NCBI GenBank assembly: GCA_026413225.1
Contig: CM048553.1
Span: 18,352,501 to 18,416,500, forward strand
Reading direction: 5' to 3'
DNA length: 64,000 bases
Source: Otis tarda
Lineage: Eukaryota > Chordata > Aves > Otidiformes > Otididae
Position numbers and translations under genes: made by a program. Each line of letters begins with the position of its first letter. The first letter of the stretch is position 1. The notes below the pieces were generated by a model. The model was given only the letters and a program-made list of their open reading frames with translations. It made no database searches and had not been told where the DNA came from. Below are positions 23,841-35,490 of the stretch, piece after piece.

Positions 23841-26119
23841 AAAGGAGGGGCAAAAAAGATAAGTAAAATGGCATGAGTGAAAACACTGACTCTCCCACGT
23901 AGTGCAGAAATATGCTATCTGATCCAGATAAAAGTTAGAAAGAATGAAAAAAAAATTGGCAGCTTTGGGCAGAGTAAGAGGTTCAGTGCTTTGAATCAGG
24001 TGATGTTGTTGCTTTTGTTACGGTACCACCTCCCTTACACTGGAGAGTAAATGAATGTCTCTTTTCATTTGAAGGAAACACACAGGGTATTTCATACTGC
24101 CGCTAAGCGTGGGAACAGTTATTGCAGTACACTGGACCAAGCACAGAAAGGTTTAGGCAGAAACCTCAGTTTTATACAGTCAACTACTTAAAGTCTCTTC
24201 TAGAAGCTGTTTGACTCCCCATTTTTCACACAGGACCTACCCACAGGCAGTGAATTGGGCTCACTGTTTGGTGGTTGCGTTCTACCTTTGAACTCGGTAA
24301 TTCTCTCATCTCTTAATCTCCTTTTCTGTAGGAACTGGCAGCCTGCCTGGCTTTAAGAAGAAGCAATGCCAATGATTTTGCAGTTTTGGCTTTTGGTTTG
24401 ATTTTTTTTTTCATTTTTTGAATTTTTAGGGCACTGCTAATTGAATTTCAGATCTCCCTGTCTGATATTCAGCTGCTATGACAGAAACAGAGAAGAGGAG
24501 TTGCAATCAATGCAGTCTGTCTCACAATACAGGAAGCAGTTATTCCTCAGAGTCCTATGAATCCCAAGATTTCCTTGACTGGCATTTGGGAAAAACAGTA
24601 GTGACAACTGGTCTATTGTGGCGCATAATGAACAGGTATTTCCAAGCACCACAGCTGATCGCTAGGGACGTTCTAGAGAAGATGTGAGGTATCTGCCTTC
24701 TGATTAGATGTTGCTCTCTGCTTTCTCCTATGTAGACATGGCAGACACAGCAGTCTTCCTGCCTGTGTCAGGTTACTTCCAGGTCAGATAGGTTCAACTC
24801 ACATTTGGGCTTTCTGTCCTTCAGGTTCTTGTTCCATGTTACTACTTAAGTTTTTGCCAACAGGTTTAAAAATGTACGTTTTGAGACTTAAGAGAAAATC
24901 TGGAACATCTGAGACTTAAATCAGCACTGAGATCTTCCTTCCTGAAGCTATAGGTGTTTGAACACTAGAACTGTGGGCTTTATTACGGGAATTCATTTAT
25001 TTTCCCTTAGCCATCTAGGCTCAGAATACTTTCCCCAGATTATTAAAAAAGAGGAAGAAATATGTGAAATATTTTATCATTCTTCCAGCATGGCTTCTGA
25101 AGGACTTTGGCAAATCTGGATTAAATCTGTCTCCGCTCCCAGAGACCCATCCTGACTCTGATGCGGTTCCCAACTCCATCCATCCAGTAGGGTACCCGAT
25201 CCTCTTCCAAGCAGTGCAGGGCAGGATTTTCAAGGGTATGAGTAACATCTGCGTCACTCCTGCAGCATCACATGAAGTGCATTTTTACCAGAAATACTGT
25301 GAATGAAAATAACATTGACTGTATGATGACAACAGTGCTTTTGACCTTGAGATTTACGTTCCTGTTCTTTAATGTTCCTACTCCATTACAGTGAAAAAGA
25401 CCTTACGGAATGTTTCACTATTTTATTTGTTCCTTTTATAAAAAACAAAATCAGTCACATATCAGCCTCACAGAAACTGTAACATCAGCCTCATGGGAAA
25501 TTCTTTTACTGTTAACTCTTCGTTATATGAGATATAAATCAACAGCTTGGGGCTCAAGGGAGCACAATGGGAAAATACTGAATTTATTCAGCAAGAATTA
25601 GGTTGACTCCAAAAGGTGTGTTAGATATGACCATGCTCTGCCTGTGTCAGATAGGGCTTGGTTGTGTGAAAAAAAAAAAATTACTGCCACAACTGTCCAG
25701 GTAACAGAAATTCAAAACAGACCGGTCTGAGCATCTGTCTTCTACTTGCCAGGGTGTATTAGTGCACACGGATCACATGGAAGATAAGCTATGTTTTCTC
25801 TCTTTACAAGCAGGTCCTGCCCTGCCATGTCTTGCACAGGGCAATGAGCAGATTGGAATTGCAGGTGGATGGGATGGGAAGATCATGCCTGCTGTAGTGG
25901 CTGCAGCTGCCGTGCTGCCTCAGAGACCTGCATGTACTGGGGCAGAAGAGACACACTGCCGTGTCACAGCCAGATAACCTGCTCACTGTCAGCCAGAGCT
26001 GGTCTCTGAAGATCACACATCAGCCTGGCCACATTCTGCAGTCCATCGTCTCACACCTCCCCAGCACCCATGACTGTTGGATTAGGGATGTTAGAAGGAC
26101 TATCCCAGTCTAAGCCTTT
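23841..26119. other. noncoding stretch
   Basis: I recognise no gene. The interval contains an A run near 25,669-25,680 and several open frames below 90 codons without motifs. Confidence 0.6.
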
Positions 26120-27000
26120 TCAGAGATCCTTATGGACTTGTCCAAAAATTGGTGTAAGCACTTTTTGAACCTACTGATGCTGTTTGCCTCTGAAACCTTG
26201 TATGTCAGTAGGTTCCTGCAGCTGGTTGTTACGTGCTGTGTAAGGAAGTGCTTTCTTTCACCTCCTACTTTAAACTCACCTCCTACTCATTTCATCAAGC
26301 CTCACAGTTCTCAGATTGCGGGATTCTGTGAATAACAGGTCTACGTTCATTTTTCCTGTGACCTTCACAATCTTGTAAACATTGGGCACATCCTCAGTGT
26401 GGGAATTACAGTTGCCTTATGAGGACAGACTAAAAGGTTGGACTCTGCTCCAGTGCCCCATTGGAAGAGTGGCAGTGTTCTCACTATTCCTTGCAGGGCA
26501 GCTGTCCCACCCCTGTGGCCCCAGGCTGCCCCCCGCCCCTTCCACGTATGTCTCCTGAGATGTGCATACCAGAACCGCACACAGTGCTGAAGATGTGAGA
26601 GTGCCACTATACAAAACACACAGCACCAAAACTTCATCTTGTTCTTCGCTGCTGCGCATTGAGCTGATGACTTCAGGGCACCTGAAGATCAAAGATCTCC
26701 TTCATGTGTTGGGCCTGCCAGTTCCATTCACCAGCATCTGGCATGGTTTACATTGTATTTCACTACCCAGTAAAGCTTTGTCCATCTATAAACCTGGAGA
26801 TCTCACTGTGATTGATGAGGATGTTGAACAAAACTCATCCCAGGACTGGTCCACACCGCTGACTTCTCCCCATCCTGAAAAGTAATTGTTAAATACTGCC
26901 ACTTGCTCCTTACTCCTTACTCAGCTTTCAACCTGTAAAAGGACCTTTACTCCAATCCTATGGAAATTTAATTTCTTTAACAATTTTTAGGAAGAAATCC
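26120..27000 (-). mobile_element. degraded CR1 LINE, C-terminal reverse transcriptase region
   Basis: The plus strand matches, with much divergence, the antisense of an amniote CR1 second open reading frame and its start of 3' tail. On the minus strand, complement of 26,802-26,831 reads LFNILINHSE, which fits the CR1 reverse-transcriptase block LFNIFINDLE. Toward lower coordinates come the equivalents of the regions antisense to CR1 'AGTATTCAAGATGTGGGC' (here CAGTGCTGAAGATGTGAGAG, 26,582-26,601) and of the 'TGTGTGAAGAAGTACTTCCTT' segment (here GTGTAAGGAAGTGCTTTCTT, near 26,236-26,255). The right part, 26,880-26,995, resembles the segment encoding the middle of the same domain. The copy is 5'-truncated and many times interrupted, so it cannot be active. 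The 3' border near 26,040-26,120 is uncertain, and no terminal octamer is seen. Confidence 0.75.
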
Positions 27001-30000
27001 AGGCAATACAAACTGTCAAGGCACTGGTACTGATAGGTGGAAGCCTGTGCCCTGGTGTGGCTAGTTCCTCAAGCAAGTTTGTGTCACCTAGCGATGCAGG
27101 TCTTGCCAAGTGGCAGGTAATACCAGCACAGCAGACACAGTAAAAGCTGATACTACAGTGAAGATAAAAAACAGGTCTGAATGAGCAAAACTGGTAATTG
27201 GCAAGTCATACATCAGAGGAGACCATCACTGAGAAGAAGAAAATTTTAGCTGCCATCCAGAAAAGGAAGGAAATTAACAGAGAAAATTGTAGGGTTGGAA
27301 GATGCGGCATGTAAAGCCAGTTAGAAAAGCAGCTGCCATCAGTTACCAGTGACCGAGGTACAGGTACCGTATAGTCAACTGTAAGGTTTGAGAGACGTCA
27401 AGTCAGTCTCCCTGACATTGCCTGAAGAAGCCATAAACACCAGTAGCTCAGCAGGATATAAACACAGCAAGGATTTGTGCACTCAGCAATAAGGACAGTT
27501 ATTTAGAATTTTTTTCCACTGAAAGTTTCCAAACCTTAATGCTGTGTCAGCTGTAATGGGACATCACTTCACCTTCAATTTGAGACATATCCTACCAACA
27601 AAGCAAACAATCCCCCAAAACCCCCAAACTCCAAATGCTAGATTTTAGATTTTTTGGCTGCACAAATTACAGCCAACATGAAGCAGGGCATGAGCAAGAG
27701 ACAGCCTGAGTACTCCACCTCTGAAAGGGGCAAACAGACATCCAGCCAAATAGAATGATCTTTGGGAAAGAGATAGATGTAGAATGATGCTGACATTGAT
27801 GAGTTTTTATCACACACATCTGCATGCATCATAAAATATGAAAAATGGTAAAAACAAAAGTCAAAGACAAAAGTCTATGAGAATCATTAATCAATGATAA
27901 GGAACAGAAGGCTATAAGACAAATCAACAAATAAAAAAGCACAGAATAATGACTTTGACACTATCACATAAGACTGGTATATCACTTAATAGAAAAAAGG
28001 GGGAAAAAAAGAAAAAGCAAAGAAAAGGATCATACTAGCACAGTTGACTCCTTCAGTCATAAACTGTGAGAAATGGACAGGGACTGTTCCTGCAACAGGA
28101 AAATGGGGCTGTTACAGCTGTCTGGGTGGGCAACAGTGGAAAGCTCTCAGCACGTGCAGGTTTCATCAGTGGTGTAATACCCACGACAGACAGTGATAGA
28201 AATCCATAACAGCAGCTATTGTTCTTTATTTTCCATAGTGTAATCATTGCCAGCCTAGAGATAAAACTGAAATTATATGTGGCTCAAAAGATGAGTGTTT
28301 CAAGAAAAAATATTAGTCAAGGCTTTGCAAAGTGTGCAAGGGAATTATTAAAATGAACGAAAGGTGTGTGTCTGAATCCCCTGACACCTGTGAAGAAGTT
28401 TCCAGCAGATTGATATTTCTGCCTAGATGGCACATTGCTAACAGAATTATATGTTTTAAAGGCAGAGAGGGGCTATTATCTTCCTTTGCTTATGACTTCC
28501 TGTATAATATAGATGCAAACTTTCATCTAAGGGATTTTTTTAAATTAAAACATGCAGTCTTAAGACTTCAAATAATGGAGAAACCACTACCTTTTGAATG
28601 CATTAATTTAAATCATTAACTGCCACATACCATGAAGGATACATACCTTATCAAGCTGATACTGTCCAATTTTAATTTCTCACTATTAGATGGTATTGCC
28701 TGTCTGTAATATGACATTTTGACTAAATATCTTTATTTCCTGAAAAAAAATGAACCTTGTGCTGTAAGAAATCTTCATCCCCTCCAGATGCTTACAGATG
28801 GCAATCAAGGCACAGACAGTGGTCTATAAAAGGTAAAAAACCCCACCCATTTTTAATATATTACTGTTCCACATTGTTTTATCTGATAACTTAATTGACA
28901 GAGTTGGGTTCTCAGAGATAAAATAACTTTTGTCTCTTATTTCTTCTTTCTATCTTAGGTAACTTCTCTTTTTGCCACCTATACAGAATTTCTCTATAGA
29001 AAAATGGTAAAGCTAGATTATTAGTGCATCATCTTGTCAGCAGACATTGAAAATTGCCTTTTATCAAGAAGTTTCTGGGTGATATTTCTCTCTGTCTGTA
29101 ATAGTGCACTAGCAAAGCCTTCCTACCTAGAATGTATGTTATGTGAACAATTTCTATGCAGAGAGGGTAAAGGGGGAGATGTCCTTATAAAGTGAACTCT
29201 AATACTATTGTATTTCTCTAATATTAGTCTTCTTGCTTTTCCTAGAAACATCCCCTTCTTCCCAGCTTGTTGCATGTATTAGAGACAAAAACAAACAAGT
29301 CAGCAAGCATCTTTGCTCACTGATTACCTTGTTCTTAAACAATCTTTAAAATAGATTCTCTGCCTTAAGCTATCCCTGTCTCCTTACAAGCATCAACCAC
29401 AAAAACTTATTTAATTTTATTATCTAGGAGGACCCTATACCAACCTCTCCTGTCTGCCCTGTCTCGTGTGGGGCACAAGTGTGCCCCTGCCCTACCTCTC
29501 AGGTATACTGGCTCTGCCATCACACCTTCCCACTGGCACCTGAGTGCTGAAACATCCGTTCCTTCACAGCCAGCATCGCCCTTCTCCTTCCCATTTCTCG
29601 CCCATCTCCCGGTGCCCTGCTCCAGCAGCCAACCTTGGCCTCAGCCCCTACCACACCTTGGCACAGGCTGCTCCTGGGCCACTTGCTACTGAAATATCTC
29701 TTGAAAGTACTGGTTCTGCAACCAAAGAGGAATTTGGTTGATTAATAATAGGTACAAACATAACTAAATGGGTTAAAATGATATCTTCTCCCTATTAATT
29801 TTGTCTTCTTTATATTTGGAAAATACCTAGAACAATCAGAAAAGAAACCCTGCCAGTGATAGACCCTCAGCTGGTAAGGCTACGGCTCTGCATATCCTCA
29901 GGGATCAAAGGCACTTCCATAGAAGGGGAGTTCAAATAAATCCTGTCTTTCAAACAAGAGTTACCTTGAAGGTCTAAAGATCAAACAGATTTCTTCAGAA

Positions 30001-30349
30001 GACAGTCTCAAATTTAATCTCAAAATACCTAAGGAAGACCTTTCAAAAAGCGTATGAGAAACTAAATGTCTGCATTTGGATTACAAGTTAGGAATGCAGT
30101 TTATTCCTCAGGGTAATTTAATTGCTTTGTTACCAGGGGAGACCTAGTCATACAAATGCCATAAAGCAGCTCTTTACAGTTGAAAGGAGTAAATATTCTT
30201 CCCCATTTACTGCTGGATACCTAGAAACTAGAAAAGAGAACAGCAAACCCTCGATGACACACAAGCCCCTTTCAGTAGAGGAAAGCCCTTGTTTATGTAA
30301 ATACCCATTTCTAGCAATTTGGAGGCAGCTGCTAACCACAAGTGTTTTA
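27001..30349. other. noncoding stretch
   Basis: I recognise no gene. Open frames stay under about 95 codons. A pyrimidine-rich tract ends in TTAG at about 28,958 but has no convincing partner donor or exon body. Confidence 0.6.
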
Positions 30350-30470
30350 ATTGCCACAGCACTATTTCAATTACTAATCTCTGCTTTGTTCCTGTCTCCC
30401 TATGGACATGCTGTAAATTATTATAATTTCTTATGATTGACAGCATTAGAATAGCATCTATTAGCACTTC
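30350..30470. promoter_or_regulatory. TAAT-rich segment with PBX-MEIS type decamer
   Basis: The segment carries several homeodomain-type cores (TTTAATTG, CAATTACTAAT, AAATTATTATAATT) and an exact TGATTGACAG at 30,434-30,443. That decamer is the established composite site for PBX with MEIS or PREP homeodomain partners. A 10-mer has about one chance in eight of occurring somewhere on either strand of 64 kb, so the match alone is weak. Its setting among homeodomain cores makes an enhancer role plausible but unproven. Confidence 0.3.
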
Positions 30471-30590
30471 TATAGTTGAGAGACCCTCATAATGTCTATT
30501 AGCAACCCTTGCAGGTGATGACAATGATGGAGGGGAGGGACACCACCATATATCTACTGTGAGCAGAAATTCAGGCAACTGAATAATTAC

Positions 30591-30667
30591 TCCTTTTTTT
30601 TTTTTCCTCTATCTTTTCCCCCTTTTCTTTGTCTCTCTTCCAGACATAAATATTGAAATATGTAAGT
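30591..30667 (+). other. candidate 3' splice site, 18-nt microexon and donor
   Basis: A 53-nt tract that is almost pure pyrimidine (30,591-30,643) ends in TTCCAG, a near-ideal vertebrate 3' splice site. Only 18 nt later, at 30,662-30,667, stands GTAAGT, the exact intron side of the 5' splice consensus. The 18 nt between (30,644-30,661, ACATAAATATTGAAATAT) would be a microexon of length divisible by three, open in one frame. The exon side of the donor is poor (TAT rather than CAG). It may equally be a pyrimidine tract that happens to look like a splice site, since no neighbouring coding exon is recognisable in the window. Confidence 0.2.
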
Positions 30668-33600
30668 AAACTCAGTCATGCTAGAATCCCTATAATAAGG
30701 TTCTGCAATATTTTACTACATTAAAAACCATTTAAAAATCTAGCATTTTACAGACAATGAGTTCCTTATATGCTTAATGCTGATTTTTGGTACTTTGTTT
30801 CAGATATTGAAAGAGAGTAGGTTAGCATTTTAAAATGTAGCAGGAGGCTTGTTATACAGTGGGTGGCAACACAGAGTGGGCTAAGGAGAGAGACAGGTTC
30901 TCTTAACCTTGCTGACCCCTGCAAGCTATAAAAATCAATAAGAGAATCAAACCAATTAAGTCGTATCAAGAAGTTTACAGAGGCTGAAAATGGAACTTAG
31001 GGATGCAGTCATTGATTTATTGTCATGGAGTGATCCCAAATAATAGATTTATAATTCCATTGTTTGCCGTTGGATTCTTTTTCTTCTTTAAAGCAATCAA
31101 GTACGAGGCCCTCTTCTGATGCAGGTGTGTTAGGTAATTATCCTTGTGAAAAGTGCTTTTGTCCTCCTTGCTCTTCAAAATACTTGAAGATTTACTGAAA
31201 GAAAAAATGAGTGACTGAAAAGGGTTTATGGATCAGCAGGTGAGAGCATCATTCTCACTCTCTTTCTGAGTTGATGGCTGGAATGTAAATATTAAAAAAA
31301 AAGAATCTGTAAGAAATGTGTTTCCTGCTATCACTCCTTGCCTAGTGATAAATACCTTAGAGAGCAGTCTCCTGAAAGATGTCCTGGTCTTGAATCCATG
31401 CAGAGGAGAGCACCAGGCCTTGCTCACCACCACCACATGCCCATTCTCCTAAGAACCCAGCAAGGTGCCAACTCTTCCCTCAGCTCCTCTGTGCTGCTGC
31501 CCCTTCACAACGCTCCTTTTTTCCCATATGTACCCAAACAAGATAGTTTCACTGTGAACCAAAGGCACCATTTTGCAGCAAGGCAGGAGCAAGGTTTTCA
31601 GGACTCTCTAGTTACAGTGGTACAAGGCCAAACACTCAGTGAAGGTGTACTGGTCCAGGGCACTGGTTGTGCGGTGGTCAGTTCAATAGCACTGGTACAG
31701 GGTGGTCCTCTTCTCTGCATATTTGAACTGGCTTCACGCTGCAGAAATTCAGTCTCTTGAATTTTGATGTTAAATAGATACAACCTTGAGTGAAAAGGTC
31801 CTTCCCTTGGTTTCACAGCTAGCTGTGCAGGAATGATAGCTGCTTGCAGTCAAGATATCACAACTGTTACACAAGGCAGCTGCCTCAGTTTGCTTTGAAA
31901 TGTCTCCAGATCTGGGGAAATTTTCCCAGAATTATCTAATGTTTCAACATCTCTGGGATCACTCCTTGTGAGTTGCTCATGTGTAGTCCTCCTTGAACCT
32001 CCAAACTTGGAGCTGCTGTGGCATACAGCTGAACAATTCAGGAGCACTTTGGAAACTGAATGGCCCCATCCTTTGCAAAAAGCCCTTTCTTCACTTTGGA
32101 TTACATTTCAAAAGTTTAGCTCTACCAAAGAGGTAAGACACAAATGTGTGATCCATGTCTCACTGCCCTCATTGCTCTGGTGTATGGCCAGGGGACTCTG
32201 TACGTGGAGTCCTACACCAAAATGCAATTTCTCCTCTCAACTCTTTCTGTGCTGCATTCCTGCTGCTGCTCTGCTGGTGTCTTTTTTTCGTTCCAAGCAA
32301 GATCTATTTGTGCTGTGCAATTTGTCTGTCTTGTTAACACAAGCATGTGGGCTGTATAGAGTAAAACACAGCATAGCTGACAATCGTGGTACAGGCAAAT
32401 TTAATCCCCCTCGAAGGGCAAGGGGTTACTGAAAGTGTTGGAGAAGCAGCTGAACTAGGGTGATGGTATGGCTGGGTTTGGGAATGAGGAGAGAGGAACA
32501 GTGAAAGGTTGTGACTTCAATCAGTGACATTATGCATCAATAGGTATAGGGTATTCCTGGTGAGGAACTATTTATGGTTTCCTGCTAGATAATAATAATG
32601 GTATGCATTTTCTTCTGATTAAAACAACAAAGGTATTGCTTTAAAATTATCTTAACACAACTGATATAGTTTCATATTGGCTAATAATATTCCTCCATTT
32701 GTTTCTCACCCATTTATATGCTACCACTTAGTGTTAGTGAAGTGTGACGCTGCCAGATGTGCCTGCAGAACTGAAACAAGGGCACACAAGCAGTGAGAGC
32801 TTTGCAAGCGCGTCAGCTAATTGACGTTATTGTGTGTCCAGGAAGATGGAGGGGAACACCAGAAGAACAGTTTCTTTTTTGGCCAGACTTTCACTGCAAA
32901 GCCACAGTCACAGGATCTTGCTTAACTGAAAGAGACATTCCCTCTGGTTTAGTGTGAACTTTTAAAGATTCAAGTTCTTTATTGACAGGAGGATTTTAAT
33001 CTTTACTATATTTACATATTTTATTAGAATCCAAGTAATTGTCCTGGGTGAGATTATTAGATTTTACCTTATCTGGATACAAGTTTTTTGAAAGAGAGAG
33101 CATAAGAAAGACAGTCTCCTCCCTCCGCACACACACCCCTTATCCAAAGGCCACCTTATGGGAGAAAACGCCAAATAAGACACAGTATGGCATACAATTG
33201 TCTAACTTCTTGTGGTTTTGTTTTTGTTGGGGTTTTTTTTGTTTTTTTTTTTTACTTCTGAAGTACCCAGCTGGCATCTGCTTTACGTTAGAAATATGTG
33301 TGGGCACTGATGCTGAAGTCCAGAGGGGTTATTCACATTAGGTAGCAGCTCCTCACACAGGCAGTCCCCAACTCCAGGAGTGAGAGACGGGTCTGCATCT
33401 ACACCTGCATCGCAGAGCACGGTGGCAGCACCTGCAAAACCACTTTCTTGACTATGCATATTGCTTTGCTCTGGGCATGTAGCCAAATAATGCCACAAGA
33501 ATGCCGCAATGATGAACCAAGCAGGAAATCATCTAGTTGATAGATGATAACGCACTGCCTTTGCTCTTGCTGTGGTGCTTAGTAAGCCTCCTCAGGCTAC

Positions 33601-35248
33601 TTCCTTCCTCCCCCAAAACTTCATGTGTTGTATGTGGCAGGGACGGCAAAAGCCAGGAGTGCAGTGACGGCCCATGCATGAGCCATACAGACACAGCTGG
33701 GGGCCACAGAGAGGAGCGGGATGGGGCAACGGTGGGACATGGTTGGGGCACCCTCACCAAGATGGCCCTGCAGCAATCCAGTGTCAGCTGGCTGCTACAG
33801 GGAGGCAAAAGTGAGCACCTGAAGCCCAGTGAACTGAACAGATCTGAAATGAGACCTTTTTTAAATAGAAAGAGTAATAAGCCATGGGAAGAAATCATTA
33901 CAGATGAAGTGTCCTTGCTGCCACCACTTGAAAATGTAAATAAATCTTGGGTTTCTTTTTGAAATATTTGCCCTGTTTTCTCCAGCTGTTGCAGGTGTTA
34001 TGACTGGGTAGTACAGATATTAATGACAGAGGGGATCTTTGTCCTTTGCAATATCCACAGTCATACAACAGCGAGCAGAGCAGCCTCTTTCTGCCCTTAC
34101 AATAGACGGCTCTGTCAGCCCTGTGACAGCTGTCAGTTACCAGCCACAGACCTGTCAGTTGCTCATCTAACACCACTTTTCCTGACACAGGGAACAAGTG
34201 GATAACTGCTGTCTACGTTGGCAGGAAGAGCGACACAGCAGTGGCAGAGTCGGTGCTGAGGGCCAGATGTCCACGCTGCCCATGGCTGGGGGCCACTTTG
34301 GGCCACCTCCAAACACCCAGGGCTGGCCGAAGCACCGGCAGTGTGCCTGCAGAGCCCAGTTTCTGCTTGGCTTCACCCAAAAGGGAGACAGTTTGCAGGT
34401 TCTTGGCTTACACCATATGATAGGTGGTGATGGTTTGCTTAAACTGCACTCTCCTGATCAGAACCACGGTGGTGATGTGGACATACACCCACTAACGTGG
34501 CAGAGAAATGCCCCAGTCAAGAAGAAGCCCTGCCTATGACAATAAACAGCTCTAGGTCCTCCAGAAGGAGGAAAAAAAAAATCACATCTAATGATTCCCA
34601 TGACCAATAGCGGAAAACTTTAATATGGACTTCAGCTTAATCAGCCTTGATGTGATAGCATGATCTGGCTATCTGAATGAGGGACATGTGTCTTTTTGGA
34701 TCTATCTCTAGGACATATGATTTAAGTCACTTATGTAAAAAGACAAATATTTACATCAGTAAAACTAGAAATGCTGAAACATATGGAACATTATTTCTAA
34801 CAACCTGAGAGAAAAATGTTGCCCAATAGCAGTTCTTGTCTTCTCTTTAGCAAGGCTAATCTTAGTCTTCATTTGTTTTCCAAATGACATTATTATTCAG
34901 TAAATAGAATATGAAGCCAAGGAACAGAAATTGCTCAGTTCCTGGCAAACTTTCTTCTCATCTTGCTCAATAATCATTATTCTAATGATTTTATTCATAA
35001 GTCACATTAAGTTTTTCCCTATGGTAAAATTAAATGCAATGGGAAGTGAATGATCTGTTCCCTAAATGCAGAGCTAAAAGCAATACATCTTGCTCCTACA
35101 TAAAACTGATATTTATGCTCCAGATAGTCAATGACTGAATCAGAAATAACTATTCTGATGAACCATGGCATTCAACTCTTCCTTTTCTTTTTGTTTAATA
35201 GCAGAACAAAATGTTAGTTTAATAAATTAAATCATCGAGATCTCTATC
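30668..35248. other. noncoding stretch
   Basis: I recognise no gene. Relatively long frames at 31,338-31,760 (140 codons), 31,968-32,432 (154 codons), 33,537-33,962 (141 codons) and 34,198-34,539 (113 codons) lie in GC-richer islands. They overlap open frames on the other strand, have unbiased composition and no named domain, so I read them as chance. A T-rich run with interspersed G lies at 33,217-33,253. Confidence 0.55.
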
Positions 35249-35490
35249 TGTGGACACCCCAGAATGTCAGAAAGATTGATACTACGTGGCTGGATGCAGA
35301 GTAACCAACGTCATCTGAGAGATCAGATCCGAGAGTCAAACACGACACGGAACAGACGGATCTGTGACCTGTTTTATTCTAAAACATGTGCCATCAACTC
35401 TTTACATTTCCACCAGACTAAAGAGGACCGGTTTGAGGACTAAAAAGACGCGTTGTTGTAAACAGTTTGCTGGATCGAGGTATTCTATAA
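35249..35490 (-). mobile_element. possible LTR R-U5 segment, retroviral fossil
   Basis: On the minus strand this CpG-rich stretch has the order expected near the 3' end of a retroviral LTR. There is an AATAAA signal (complement of 35,373-35,378), then a GT-rich stretch (complement of about 35,340-35,357), then about 90 bp ending in GGGTGTCCACA, with CA at the border 35,249-35,250. About 11 CpGs lie in 240 bp against a CpG-poor background, suggesting a comparatively young or lightly methylated insertion. I could not find the opposite border, a target duplication or internal viral sequence, so the right end is arbitrary and the assignment tentative. No primer-binding site follows the CA border, so it would be a solo or 3' LTR. 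Confidence 0.35.

Noticed and set aside
28921-28960. Splice acceptor at a pyrimidine tract ending TTAG
   Set aside because: The AG is followed directly by GTAACT and no exon body or downstream donor is convincing. One such tract is expected by chance.
31338-32432. Two frames of 140 and 154 codons as exons or a retroelement
   Set aside because: No motif, no clear splice sites matching the frames and no match to remembered element consensus. The VVQG/VLVQG/ALVQG similarity in the first is a short local coincidence of CTGGTACAG-like words.
33537-34539. Frames of 141 and 113 codons as a small gene
   Set aside because: Different frames, both overlapped by antisense frames of similar length, with no domain and no shared codon bias.
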